Assembly (NCBI GenBank): GCA_013398615.1
Contig: VZSR01000055.1
Span: 1,158,823 to 1,222,822, forward strand
Direction of reading: 5' to 3'
DNA: 64,000 bases
Source: Brachypodius melanocephalos
Lineage: Eukaryota > Chordata > Aves > Passeriformes > Pycnonotidae
In this document: positions 54,791-64,000 of the stretch, piece after piece
Layout: each line of letters begins with the position of its first letter
Numbering within the stretch: the first letter of the stretch is position 1
Translations under genes and position numbers: made by a program
The notes under the pieces: model-generated
The model's database searches: none
What the model was told of the DNA's origin: nothing
What the model saw: the letters and a program-made list of their open reading frames with translations, nothing else

Positions 54791-57700
54791 TCATTTTGCT
54801 GCTGACCCACAGAGTGGCTTTTCTTTGGATCTGTCCTACCACTGTAATCTTGCCCCGACCCTGGAAATGTGTCTGACCATTCCTCCCCTGATGCTGTCCC
54901 AGCCCAGGGGATGCTCCTGTGGCTTGACTCAGGGCCATCAGCACCCCTGGCCCAACCCAGATGCCCTCCCTTCACTGGGGGCTGTCTGGGGAGGGGGGCA
55001 CTGCATTGTCCCAAGGCTTGGCACAGCAGCCCATGGTGTGGGCCCTGGCACAGTGGGTCAAATTCTGAGCACTGTTCATCCCCAAATCCTCTTCAGTCAT
55101 GGTCTGAGGCTGCACTTAAATGACAACACAAAAATTGAAAATAAGAATTTTGCAGATTTCAGATTTATCCCTTGTGATGAGGAAAGGTCTAATGTCCCAA
55201 AAGTATTTCTCCTAAAATCCCTGTGGATACGTATCTGGCTTGTTCAGCAGCTGGACTGCCAGGAAATCATTTTTCCACTTCCTTCAGTACAGAAAGAGTG
55301 CCACTGTCATAAAACTGATAAACCAGGATTTTCTTTGTTTTATTTTATACTGAACCACAACTGCAGACCTAATAAAAGCCACACAGATGAGCCTGACAGG
55401 ATGATAGTGACTTAGTGCATCATTCTTCTATCACCAGAAACTTCAGGGAATGCCACAAGCTTAAGCTGCAAGTTAAATGAGGACAGTGAATTCATCCTTG
55501 CCTGCTCCAACCCACATGATGCATTTCTCCTTGTACAGCTGTTTAAACTCATGTACCTCCATTGGCTTCAACAGATTTCCTGCAGAATCAGAAGAGTGGA
55601 GTAAGGCATGTCCAGGCTGTAGGATTGAATGGAAATGTCAAAAACCACAGTCATTGTAGCCAGTATATTGTGAGAGAGTTCCTGAGGACAGTGCTCAAAA
55701 ATGGGCTGCAATGGTTCATTTCATTGTGGTGTAAACTAGAGGGCATTCAGCTTGCATTAGGATTGAATTTGTCTGTCAGATTTAGAAAATTATTCAAAGA
55801 AAGATGACGTGCAATTGCTGAAAGACATTGCTTGTAACTCCTGAGAAACTGAGTGATGCTGATCTCACAACAATTTATCTGAAAGAAGAATTTGATCTGT
55901 AACTTCCACAGTTAATAACAAAAGCATCACCAGTAGCTATTATATTGCAGCATTTGTTCCCATTAATTTGATGAAACAATTCATTATAGAACATCAAATA
56001 AAAAATACATCCAAAAGCCTATATTTTAAAGCTTAAATGCTTTTAAATAGACTTCCAATTTAACTCACAGAAAGAAATTGTAGGCAGATTTGGAGTGCTA
56101 GTTAAAGGTAATTCCATATAGATAGCCTTTTGGTGCTAAAATGCCATTTAAAACACATGCTTTATAAGCTTCAGTAAGACTGGGTTTTGAAACAGGGAAC
56201 AGGCACTTTGTTTTTCTTCCAATTAACCTTTTATGTAAGTATTTGGTTGCAAAGCTCAATATGTTAGAAGAGTTTTGTGTCCAGAAGAAGATAAAATAAA
56301 ATGGCAGCAATCTAAATTCATATATTTAGGAACTAGTTTGGGTGAATCCTACACCAAATCCATTGAGGAAAATATTGTATTGTTTTTGGAGCTAATAAGA
56401 TCGATTCCAGGCAATCATGTCTTCTGTTTCATTGTAGAATGAGTTGTTTTTCCATGCTGAGTCTTTGCATCAGGTGTGAGAGATGCTGAGACAATCAATA
56501 GTCTGTTCCCTACAAAAAAATGGTTTAAAGGCTCTATGTGGATAACATTATCCTATTTTCTCAAAATCCTTCCTAGCATCAAGTAGTATGGCAGCAGAAA
56601 ATGATTTCAGCTGATTTTTTAACATTAAAAAAATATACATATATTATAAGGGCTCAGCAGACCAGCAGGTAGCAGAGAAATTATGCACTCTTTCCTGAAA
56701 TTAAGTTGATTAAAGTCAATAATCTCAGATAATTCCAGACAATTGAACCCCAACTTCTTAGCAATGATTCTTGAAGAGGTCTTCACTCCTAAAAGACCAT
56801 GTAATGTCTGTCATCACTGAAAAAATGAGAAGGAAGGAAAACTGGTCTTTTTGTTGGTTTTAATAGGGGTTTTGGGGGTATTTTTGGTTTATTTGTTTTC
56901 TGATGCCAAAATAAATCATTAAAAAATCATAAAAAATAAAGCTCCTCTGATAATTTTTAAATGTATGCATTCACCTTTTATGTCCACACTTTATAGTAAA
57001 TATTTTATTTTGCTGTAGGTTTTTTTAAATCATTGTTTTGCTATAATTTTTATTTAGAATGTTGTAGAGCGACTTTTGATTCTGAAGTAGACAAGTGCTT
57101 GCTGTTATACCCCTGTGTGTATCTGGACTTAACTGCTTTGTGAATGTACATGGGCTGATATTCCGAGTTAAATAGGTCAATATTTAGTCTAAGTCTAAAT
57201 CTATATGTTCTTTTTATTGAAAGTGTTTGCCATATTCATTACTAAAGCATGACATGATTTGTCCAATGAAACTTTTTATTGATTTCATTTAAAAAAGCCA
57301 TAAAGAGTCATCCAAAGTAAGTTTCAAATTATTTAAAATACAATACAGCTATTTCGGAATAAAAGGAAAGACGGAAATTTCTACTTATGGAAGATTTGAT
57401 TTGATTTGATTTTTTTTTCTTTCCCTCCAAAATAAATTTGTCATGTTTTCAGTTCAACAGAAACATAAAATAAGACATAAACATTCATTTTTAGGCACAG
57501 AAATTTACAGCTTTCCACTCCACATAGTGATGATTGTCAGTAACAAATGACAATTATGTTTACAGTTTAAAATATTTTAATTATCATGGGATGGATACTG
57601 TATTTGGGAGTTTATTTTGTGCACAGATATGGCTACTCCTTCTGTATTCTTTTTTTTTTCCTAAATAAATACAACCAGCACAGAGATGCCCAGGGGGAGA

Positions 57701-58242
57701 ATATTTCAGAGACCAAATGGTTGAGCAGGCTCACATCAAGGTGCTTGTACTAACAAGGCCTTGAATGGGACAAGAAGAGCTGCTTAGGAATGAAAAAGAT
57801 TTGGGAACTCCTTGTTGGAGCTCGAAAATCATTGATTTCCTGAGAGCAAGGATTCATTGGGTAGGGGGAAACTGTGCATTATTCATTATTACTCCAGTTT
57901 TCTCTTCCCTAATAGATGAACATTCTCTGTTCAAAAAGGTTAAATTGTCTAATTTTCTAAAATTAGGTCTAAAAACCTAATTTTCTAGTATAAATTTTCA
58001 AAGTACTTCACGAGCATTTGCTCACCAGTAATTCATTGTGCAGGAGACTGGAAACACAACTAGACACACCTTTCTCAAAGCTTTGACCAACTTAGGTATT
58101 AACAGGAGCTACAAAATCACATTAGGAAAAAAAAAAATCATTAACATTTTAGTAGCTCTTTCCAAATGAATTCCAAGGCCCAAAACAAATTCCAAGGTCC
58201 CAGGATAGTTTCGAACCTAAAGTAAACTTTCTCAGTATGTGA
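54791..58242. other. Unique sequence, no gene supported
   Basis: The first 300 bp right of the microsatellite is GC-richer and keeps several frames open; a 237-codon + frame continues to 55415. I recognise no domain in it, and its start lies left of the microsatellite. The remainder is AT-rich. (TTTGA)n at 57393-57410 and a direct/inverted repeat at 57949-57988 are minor structures. Confidence 0.5.
57393..57419. repeat. (GATTT)n short repeat plus poly-T
   Basis: Four GATTT units run into a T-rich stretch. Simple sequence. Confidence 0.8.
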
Positions 58243-58790
58243 TGTCGTGGTTTAGCCCCACCAAGCTACTCCTTCATTCCTCCCTGGTGGCATGAGGGAG
58301 AGAATAAGAAGAGCTTAAATGAGAAAACTTGTGGGTTGAGATAAAGACAGCTCAACAGGAAGAGAAAAATCCACGTATGAAAGTAAAAGAAAGCAAGGAA
58401 TTCATTGACATCTTCCCATGGGCACGCAGGTGTTCAGCCATCCCCATCACTGGGAAGGCAAATGCCATCACTCTGAGCCTCTCCTCTGTTTTCCTTTTGT
58501 TCCCCCAGCTCTATACCCTGAGTACAATGCCAAATGGTCTGGGATACCCCTGGGTCAGCTGGGGTCACCTGTCCCTTCTGTATCCCCTCTCACTTCTTTG
58601 TGGCCCCTCAGCCCACTCGCTGGTGTGATGGAGTGAGAGGCAAAAAAAGCCTTGTCTCTGTGCAAGTGCTCCTCAGCAGAAACAAACATATCCCTGAATT
58701 ATCCAGACTGTTTCCATTAAAAAATCCAAAGCACAGCCACATACTAGGTACTGTGAGGAAAATGAGCTCTATCCCAGCAAAACCAGCACA
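58243..58790 (+). mobile_element. Solo LTR of an avian endogenous retrovirus-like element
   Basis: About 548 bp bounded by TG…CA (TGTCGTGGTTTAGCCCC at the left, AACCAGCACA at the right). The order of internal blocks is one I recognise from LTRs dispersed in many bird genomes: GAGAAAACTTGTGGGTTGAG, ATAAAGACAG, AAGGAATTCATTGACATC, CAGGTGTTCAGCCATC, a TATA-like CTATACCCTGAG at about 58511, TGGGGTCACCTGTCCC, CTCGCTGGTGTGATGG, and CTCTATCCCAGCAAAACC near the end. Neither a primer-binding site to its right nor a polypurine tract to its left is visible, and no gag-pol-env-like frame lies nearby. It is therefore a solo LTR left after recombination between two LTRs. The flanking 5-6 bp do not form a perfect target-site duplication, which suggests an old insertion. 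The ORFs inside it (72-115 codons) are chance frames. I do not assign a family name. Confidence 0.85.
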
Positions 58791-60920
58791 GATGATAAAT
58801 ACTAGAGCTAACATGCAGTTTAAAAAAGAAGTTCCACCAAAACTCAAACAAACAACAAAAAAAAAGACCAAACAGAGCTAACACTACTTTTCATATCCAA
58901 GCTACAAAAGCTGTGTCACTTCACTTTCAGAAACAAAATTACACAAGACAGCTTGAGCCAATCTAACACCTTGTCACTGCTCCCTGCTGCATGCTGTCTC
59001 TGTTTACCTTGCTTTAGCTGCAACATATATCAGGCCTCTCCATGCGGCAATTTCAGATGGTTTTCTGCTGGGATAGTGCAATCAGTCTTTTGAGCAATGA
59101 TCTTGGGCAGAGCCTGAAAAGGAGCAGAATGACACCATGTGAAGGAGAGAGGAAGAGCTGCTCCTGCAGCCACAGGAAAGGAAAGCTCCCCATCCAGCAG
59201 TGGCCAGTTGTGGGACCGACTCGAGCTCTCACGTAATTCCAGCTGGAGAGGAACCAGGTTAAAATGGTTTTGGCAGCTTTAGTGCTTAAGATTTACAAAC
59301 TTGAGAGAGGCCTAAATAGGCATAATGTTGTTGATATAAGGTAGTGATGTAACAATATAGATATAATGATGTAGAGTTCATTCTGATGACCAAATTACGT
59401 AGGATTCGTCATTTTTCTGTTTGATCCTTGCCTACAGAAAGACCATCAGGTGTCGGGTTCCATGGCCAAAATTTCAAGAACTCCTGAAAATTGCTGTTGG
59501 TTAGGAGTAATATGGCACTGCTGATCTCAGAAGTGGAAAAAACTAATTGTTATGAGAGCACAGTAGAAATTGTTCTGCCTCTTCCATCAGCAGCCCTCAA
59601 AGGGCAAAAGCCTCCTCTGTTTTATAACCATCAGACTGTCTCAAGTGCACAAACATTGAATTGCATTCTTGCAATGCCACAATGTACAACCTCCGTTATC
59701 TTCCTACAGTTCTACACAGAGACCCAGCAGTGGAGAAATCATGGGAGGAATTAAATTTAAAAAATGTGCTAGTAGAAAGAAAAAAATATTGAAGGAAAGG
59801 AGCATCTATCTGTATATATTTATGTGTAGATATCTCTTTAATTGAGAAATTGCCAGCATTATTTTTTAAGATTATCTAGATTTTCCATAAGTGAAAATTA
59901 AAATAATTTATAAGATGTTATGCAAATGCTGTATTTATTATTAGTTTTAATAATAACTGTCATTTATTAGAAATCACAGTTTTATTAAAGTTCTATTGGT
60001 ACAGGGAAGGTGAACTCACTAAATTCATATGACATTATTTAAAAGCCCTTAAAAGATACATGATGGATTTCAGAGGAGTTTAGCTTTAGAATTTTAAAAT
60101 GTTCTTATAGTACAGAAAACTGCAACAAGCAAAGATAGAAGATTATACCGAAATGGATTTTACTGAAGAGGTTAAATCACAGGTTCCCATATTAATTTAT
60201 TTACCTCATATCAGCACAGCTGAGGATATACCTCTTTAGATTGTGTCAGATCATGCATATCTCAAGAGCAAAGCTTCTCTCGTAGACCAGAGATCTGATC
60301 TTTTCAAAAATGCAAAATAAAGTAATGCAAATATGTCTGGGCACAGAGTGGGATAAAGAAGGCCTGTAACTGAGGATGGAAACAGTAATTGTAACTATGC
60401 ATTTTTTCACTTTTTACAATGGTCCTTATTAAGATATTTGCATACTGAAAAGAAAATAGTGGGAATAAAGACACTGAGAGACAGTCAGATTCTTTATTAC
60501 ATCCTCGTTTTCTGAATCTCATCTTTACTGGGATACCTACACAACATTCTAAAAAAACCACCAAAAATATCAGCCCTAATACTTGATTTATAGAAAAAAA
60601 TCTCATTTTCTGTATGCATAATGGTCTTGATGCTGTATAAATCCAAATAACATCCCCTGGAGTATAGTGCAGAAATATTTCATAGGGAAAGTCACATTTA
60701 GTATGTGACTCTTGAAGACACACATAAAAAAAAAAAAAAGACACGAAGAAATTTCAAAATCCACTGATTAATCAACCTTTTTTCTTCCCAGGAACAATCA
60801 CATCTGAAAATCACTGTGTCTATTTCAATCACCAGGTGGATGTAGCAGTTGCCAAAGGCAGAGTCAGTCCTCTCTCTCTCCATGGAACTCCATAACATGC
60901 AGCACAGTTTCCTGGCACAA
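58791..60920. other. Unique sequence, no gene seen
   Basis: It starts with A-rich sequence next to the LTR. The segment 59040-59240 is GC-richer with a 64-codon frame. The 146-codon minus frame at 60304-60744 begins in a poly-A/T tract and has no recognisable domain. No RNA gene seen. Confidence 0.5.
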
Positions 60921-60940
60921 AGAATGTTCCAGAACATTCT
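60921..60940. promoter_or_regulatory. Perfect four-unit heat shock element (20-bp palindrome)
   Basis: AGAATGTTCCAGAACATTCT reads GAA-nn-TTC-nn-GAA-nn-TTC, four contiguous inverted nGAAn units with exact spacing. That is the ideal binding site for trimeric heat shock factor (HSF). It is also a perfect 20-bp palindrome. The match is seen directly; occupancy by HSF and any target gene are inference. No promoter or TSS was recognised next to it, so it could be a distal element or a coincidence. Confidence 0.55.
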
Positions 60941-60943
60941 GAC

Positions 60944-60957
60944 ACAAACATGTTTGT
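60944..60957. promoter_or_regulatory. 14-bp forkhead-type palindrome
   Basis: ACAAACATGTTTGT is a perfect inverted repeat of ACAAACA/TGTTTGT, matching the forkhead (FOX) core TGTTTRY on both strands. It starts 3 bp after the heat shock element. A functional role is inferred only from motif match. Confidence 0.4.
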
Positions 60958-62792
60958 AAAAACGAAGTAAACCCCACTTCCCAGCTGGGGAAAAACAATT
61001 TCAAGGTTTTCAGAATTCTACAAAGGGTTATTTTCTCATTTAAAGCTGTAAATAGCTAAGTAACATGCATCTTGGCAACTGGAGACTTTTGCATTTTTTT
61101 AACAACACCTGCAAAAAGAAAAAGAAGAATGACAAACTAAAGTATGTGTGGGTTGATCACATGTTAGAGGAATGGTTTTACATCCACTGTATGATTTTTA
61201 AGAAATGAATTAATTTTGATTTAAAGTGATAAACACTTCTTTCAAAGAAAACTTTGGCAGAAAATATCATTCAGGTTTCCATTCCCAAAAGTTATTTTAC
61301 TCTGAATTACTTCTCTGCAAAGTTACTGCAAACAGCATTTTTCAGTAACCAAAACTAAAATATTTATTATGTGCAACTGATAGTTTGTGACCTATTTCTA
61401 TATAGGCCTTCACTTTGTTCACCTATCACCTTAAGATATATCAAGATTTTTTTTCCTTTTATCTTTCACTGAACATGCCCTAAACCAAAGGGTGTTTATA
61501 TAAATCAGAATGATCAAGAAACTTGTTTGAAGTTCAACATTTTTAGCATCTCTGACATAGTTTGTCCATATTAATATTAAAACGAAACAATCTCAGTGAA
61601 GTACAGTTCAATTTATGGAATAATTATACTCCATAAATATTTCAGCAAACACATTACTAAGTCCCATATGTAGCTTATGTATTTGTGTGATCTAATTAAT
61701 TATAATGCTCTGGAAAAATCTGTGGCCTCCTCAATTGAATGATTGGTCCTGTTTAATGATATATTATATATTATGGAAATATAACCACCTTATTTTGTCC
61801 CTTAAAAACAAGGCAAAAATTCACTGCCAGTATGCAAGTGCTTTGTTATGTCAGTAACCCAAATCTGAACCATAAATTGTTCCAGATGTTTAGCCCACAA
61901 GTTGCTCTAAATCTAGAGCACAGAGTATTAAATATTCAGGTGGAAAATTTCTGATGTACTAGACAGGGAGTCCAGAGATTCAGGTTCTGCCTATTTCTGT
62001 GTCACTTCAGAGGTTTCCTTGATTTGTCTTGTTGCTTTTCTGACCTGTCCTCTTTATGTGTATGATAAGAGTCATGCTAGCTCATCAGGAAGAAATCCTG
62101 ATGTCATTTATTATTGTTAATTCCAGAATGGGTTCCATACCCAGGTATTACACAAGCATCTCAGACATGGGGAAAAAAACCACAAACAAACAAACTAACA
62201 AAACCCCAAAAACAAACACCTAAACATTCCAAAAAAGATTGTGCAGATCTAAATCAAATTGTGATAATCTGTTCAGATATCATGTTTCATTTGACATTTT
62301 CATCTTTACCTTTTCTTCCATAACCCAGCAGGATATCAATAATTACAGAGATATATAAATCAGTATGTTCTTCTAAGTGAAGCATTAACCCATTACCCTT
62401 TTTTTTTTAAAACTTAATTTTATTTACCACCCCTTGGAAGACCTGCTTCTTTCTTGCACTGTCTTCAGGCTCCTGGAAGTGATGTGTCTTTCATTTACTC
62501 ATCTGACATCTGAACAAATAGATACCATGGTAATTGCTGGGATGTTCCAAACAAAGAGCATGAATTCCGGAACAAAACAGCAGGGTAAGAACTCCTAAGT
62601 GTCTGTCCTGCTTAACGGCCTTGGCAATAAGAAGGAAACATTACAGACCAGAATATTTTGATATGGGACTTGGTTTTTTGCACAATGCTTTTGGTTTTAC
62701 TTGTGTTCCATGTCCTTTCTTAAAGCTATGCTCAACTATTTAACATTTAGAAGTGCCACAGTCCAGTTCCAGACAGCCTGAAGAGTCATAGT
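60958..62792. other. AT-rich unique sequence, no gene seen
   Basis: Short frames only (69 codons or fewer). An A/C-rich run at about 62168-62215 is low complexity. No repeat family recognised. Confidence 0.5.
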
Positions 62793-63370
62793 AACACAGA
62801 ATGATTTGGAATGGAAAGAACCTTAAAGATGATCCCCTCCCATTCCCTCTCCCATGGGCAGGGACACACTCCCACCACACTCCCAGGTTGCTCAGAGCCC
62901 CATCCAACCCAGCCTCGAACTCTTCCAGGGATGGAGCAGCCACAGATTCCCAGGAAAACTTGTTCCAGTGCCACACTGCCCTCACTGTAAATACCTTTTT
63001 GCTAATATCTAATCTAAACCAACCCTCTTTCTGTTTAAAACCATTCCCACCTTCCCCTACCACTGCAGGACCTCATAAAAGTCCCTCTCCTGCTCCATTT
63101 CCAGCCCACTTCAGATACTGGGATGCTGCCATAAGGCCTCCTCTGAGCCTTCTCTTCTCCAGGATGAACAGCCCTAAGTGTCTCAGCTTTTCCTCACAGG
63201 AGAGTCTCAATCCCTGTGATCATCTCCGTGGCTTCCTCTGAACTCCCTCCAACAGGTACACATCCTTTCTGTGCCAAGGACCTCAGAGTTGGAGACCACT
63301 AATATTCCAGCCATTCCATTCTCACTCTTCTCATGAGAGCAGAGTAGAGGGACAAAGAACTGCTGCTCAC
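62793..63370 (-). mobile_element. CR1 LINE fragment, 3' end (antisense)
   Basis: This is a decayed CR1 copy with its 3' end at the left. Read on +, it gives the complement of the CR1 3' region in order: ACACAGAATGATTTGGAATG, CCCATGGGCAGGGACAC, GGTTGCTCAGAGCCCCATCC, TTCCAGGGATGGAGCAGCC, CTTGTTCCAGTGCCACACTG, TAATATCTAATCTAAACC, TTCTCTTCTCCAGGATGAAC and GAGCAGAGTAGAGGGAC. On the minus strand a frame around 62740-63063 keeps ORF2 C-terminal sequence such as LDISKKVFTVRAVWHW and LDGALSNL. The reverse transcriptase catalytic region is absent. The open + frame at 62801-63241 (146 codons) is merely antisense to this LINE. The right boundary is approximate; similarity fades after the GAGCAGAGTAGAGGG block near 63350. 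Confidence 0.95.
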
Positions 63371-64000
63371 ACGTCTTTCAGTGCCATAAAAAGTCTTTTT
63401 GGAACTGGAAAACCTTCAGCAGTGACAACCATCAGAAAAATATCATCTTCAGATGAAACCTCAAGGGCAGAAGGTGGGACAGTTGCCGTTCTACCATTCC
63501 CTCAATCATCATGGAAGATTCTCCTCACCTGATTTATAGTCATTCTAAACTTCCCTTGACTTATTACCTTTGTGGGGTTTTTCTCAGGGGTTGCCTAAGA
63601 AAGGTCGATCCCTGCATCTGACAACCAGCTGCTCAGCAACAGAGAACAAATGAGATGGGCTTAGCTGCAGCTTGAATGAGTTATCCTGGGAGTAAACTAG
63701 AAGGGAAGAAAAATATCTCTGACTGGTGTGCACAAACCACTTCTGCCCATCCATCCCGAGTGATGGAAATAGAGGGAGCAAAACTCTGTCTCTCCTGCAA
63801 GGTTCAATGGTTTCCCCATTTCCTTTGTCCAGCTGAGGAGCATCTCAGTGCTGCCAGGGCTGCACTGTGGACAGCAGGGGGAATAATAAAGCTTCCCACT
63901 TCTCCTCCACATGCCAGTCAGTGAATTAAAGCCTAGACCATCTCAAAGTACCTCAGCAAGGTTGTGGGCCACACCCATTGCTGTAGCCTCCCTCAGAATG
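63371..64000. other. Unique sequence, no gene seen
   Basis: More balanced composition than the left part of the window, with overlapping frames of 82 codons or fewer on both strands and no recognisable domain. It may include more diverged CR1 sequence continuing from the left, but I could not align it by eye. Confidence 0.45.

Noticed and set aside
58329..58881. ORFs of 99, 72 and 115 codons
   Set aside because: Chance frames inside the solo LTR and its A-rich right flank; no retroviral protein similarity.
60304..60744. 146-codon minus-strand ORF beginning with a phenylalanine run
   Set aside because: Starts in a poly-A/T tract, no recognisable domain, chance frame in AT-rich DNA.
62801..63241. 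146-codon + strand ORF
   Set aside because: It is antisense to a CR1 LINE fragment whose own ORF2 pieces are readable on the minus strand.
1..64000. CRISPR arrays, operons, ribosome-binding sites, tRNA or rRNA genes
   Set aside because: The sequence is vertebrate-type; no spaced direct-repeat array, tRNA cloverleaf or rRNA sequence was seen on either strand.

Overview
This window looks like intergenic or intronic DNA from a bird. The evidence is four decayed CR1 LINE fragments, the characteristic non-LTR retrotransposon of birds and other reptiles. Three of them end in, or start from, 3' tails of the usual avian form (…TTCCAACC…ATTCTGTGATTC). There is also one solo LTR of a type I recognise as common in avian genomes. 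The base composition is AT-rich, CpG is depleted, homopolymer runs are frequent, and two fixed 100-N scaffold gaps are present. I cannot name the species. No bacterial, phage or plasmid feature is present.

No protein-coding gene can be supported. The longest open frame is 237 codons (54702-55415). It runs through a TCCA microsatellite and has no recognisable domain. The other long frames (about 100-180 codons) are antisense to or inside CR1 copies, lie in homopolymer or A/C-rich sequence, or lie in slightly GC-richer patches without recognisable homology. Real exons could be present but unrecognised, since short vertebrate exons cannot be called reliably by eye.

Layout: 1-3334 is AT-rich unique sequence; 3335-3917 is a CR1 fragment on +; 5775-5935 is CR1 on -; 14518-14608 is a CR1 3' tail on +. 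A small, very CpG-dense patch (about 19575-19875) with two CCAAT boxes ends at the first assembly gap (19876-19975). This is the best promoter or first-exon candidate. Next come an ORF-dense patch with a striking cysteine cluster (21236-22131), AT-rich unique sequence with a long A/C-only tract (27168-27324), a second ORF-dense patch (31890-32626), and a GC-richer block opened by an 18-bp palindrome (37286-39072). A smaller GC-richer patch (41290-41735), the second gap (47490-47589), a TCCA microsatellite (54733-54790) and a solo LTR (58243-58790) follow. Near the right end are a perfect four-unit heat-shock-element palindrome with a forkhead-type palindrome 3 bp away (60921-60957), and a longer CR1 fragment on - (62793-63370).

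No set of genes works together here. The interest is regulatory or structural: the CpG island cut by a gap, the HSE/forkhead pair, the cysteine-cluster frame, and the GC-rich unassigned blocks. I found no convincing new biological system.
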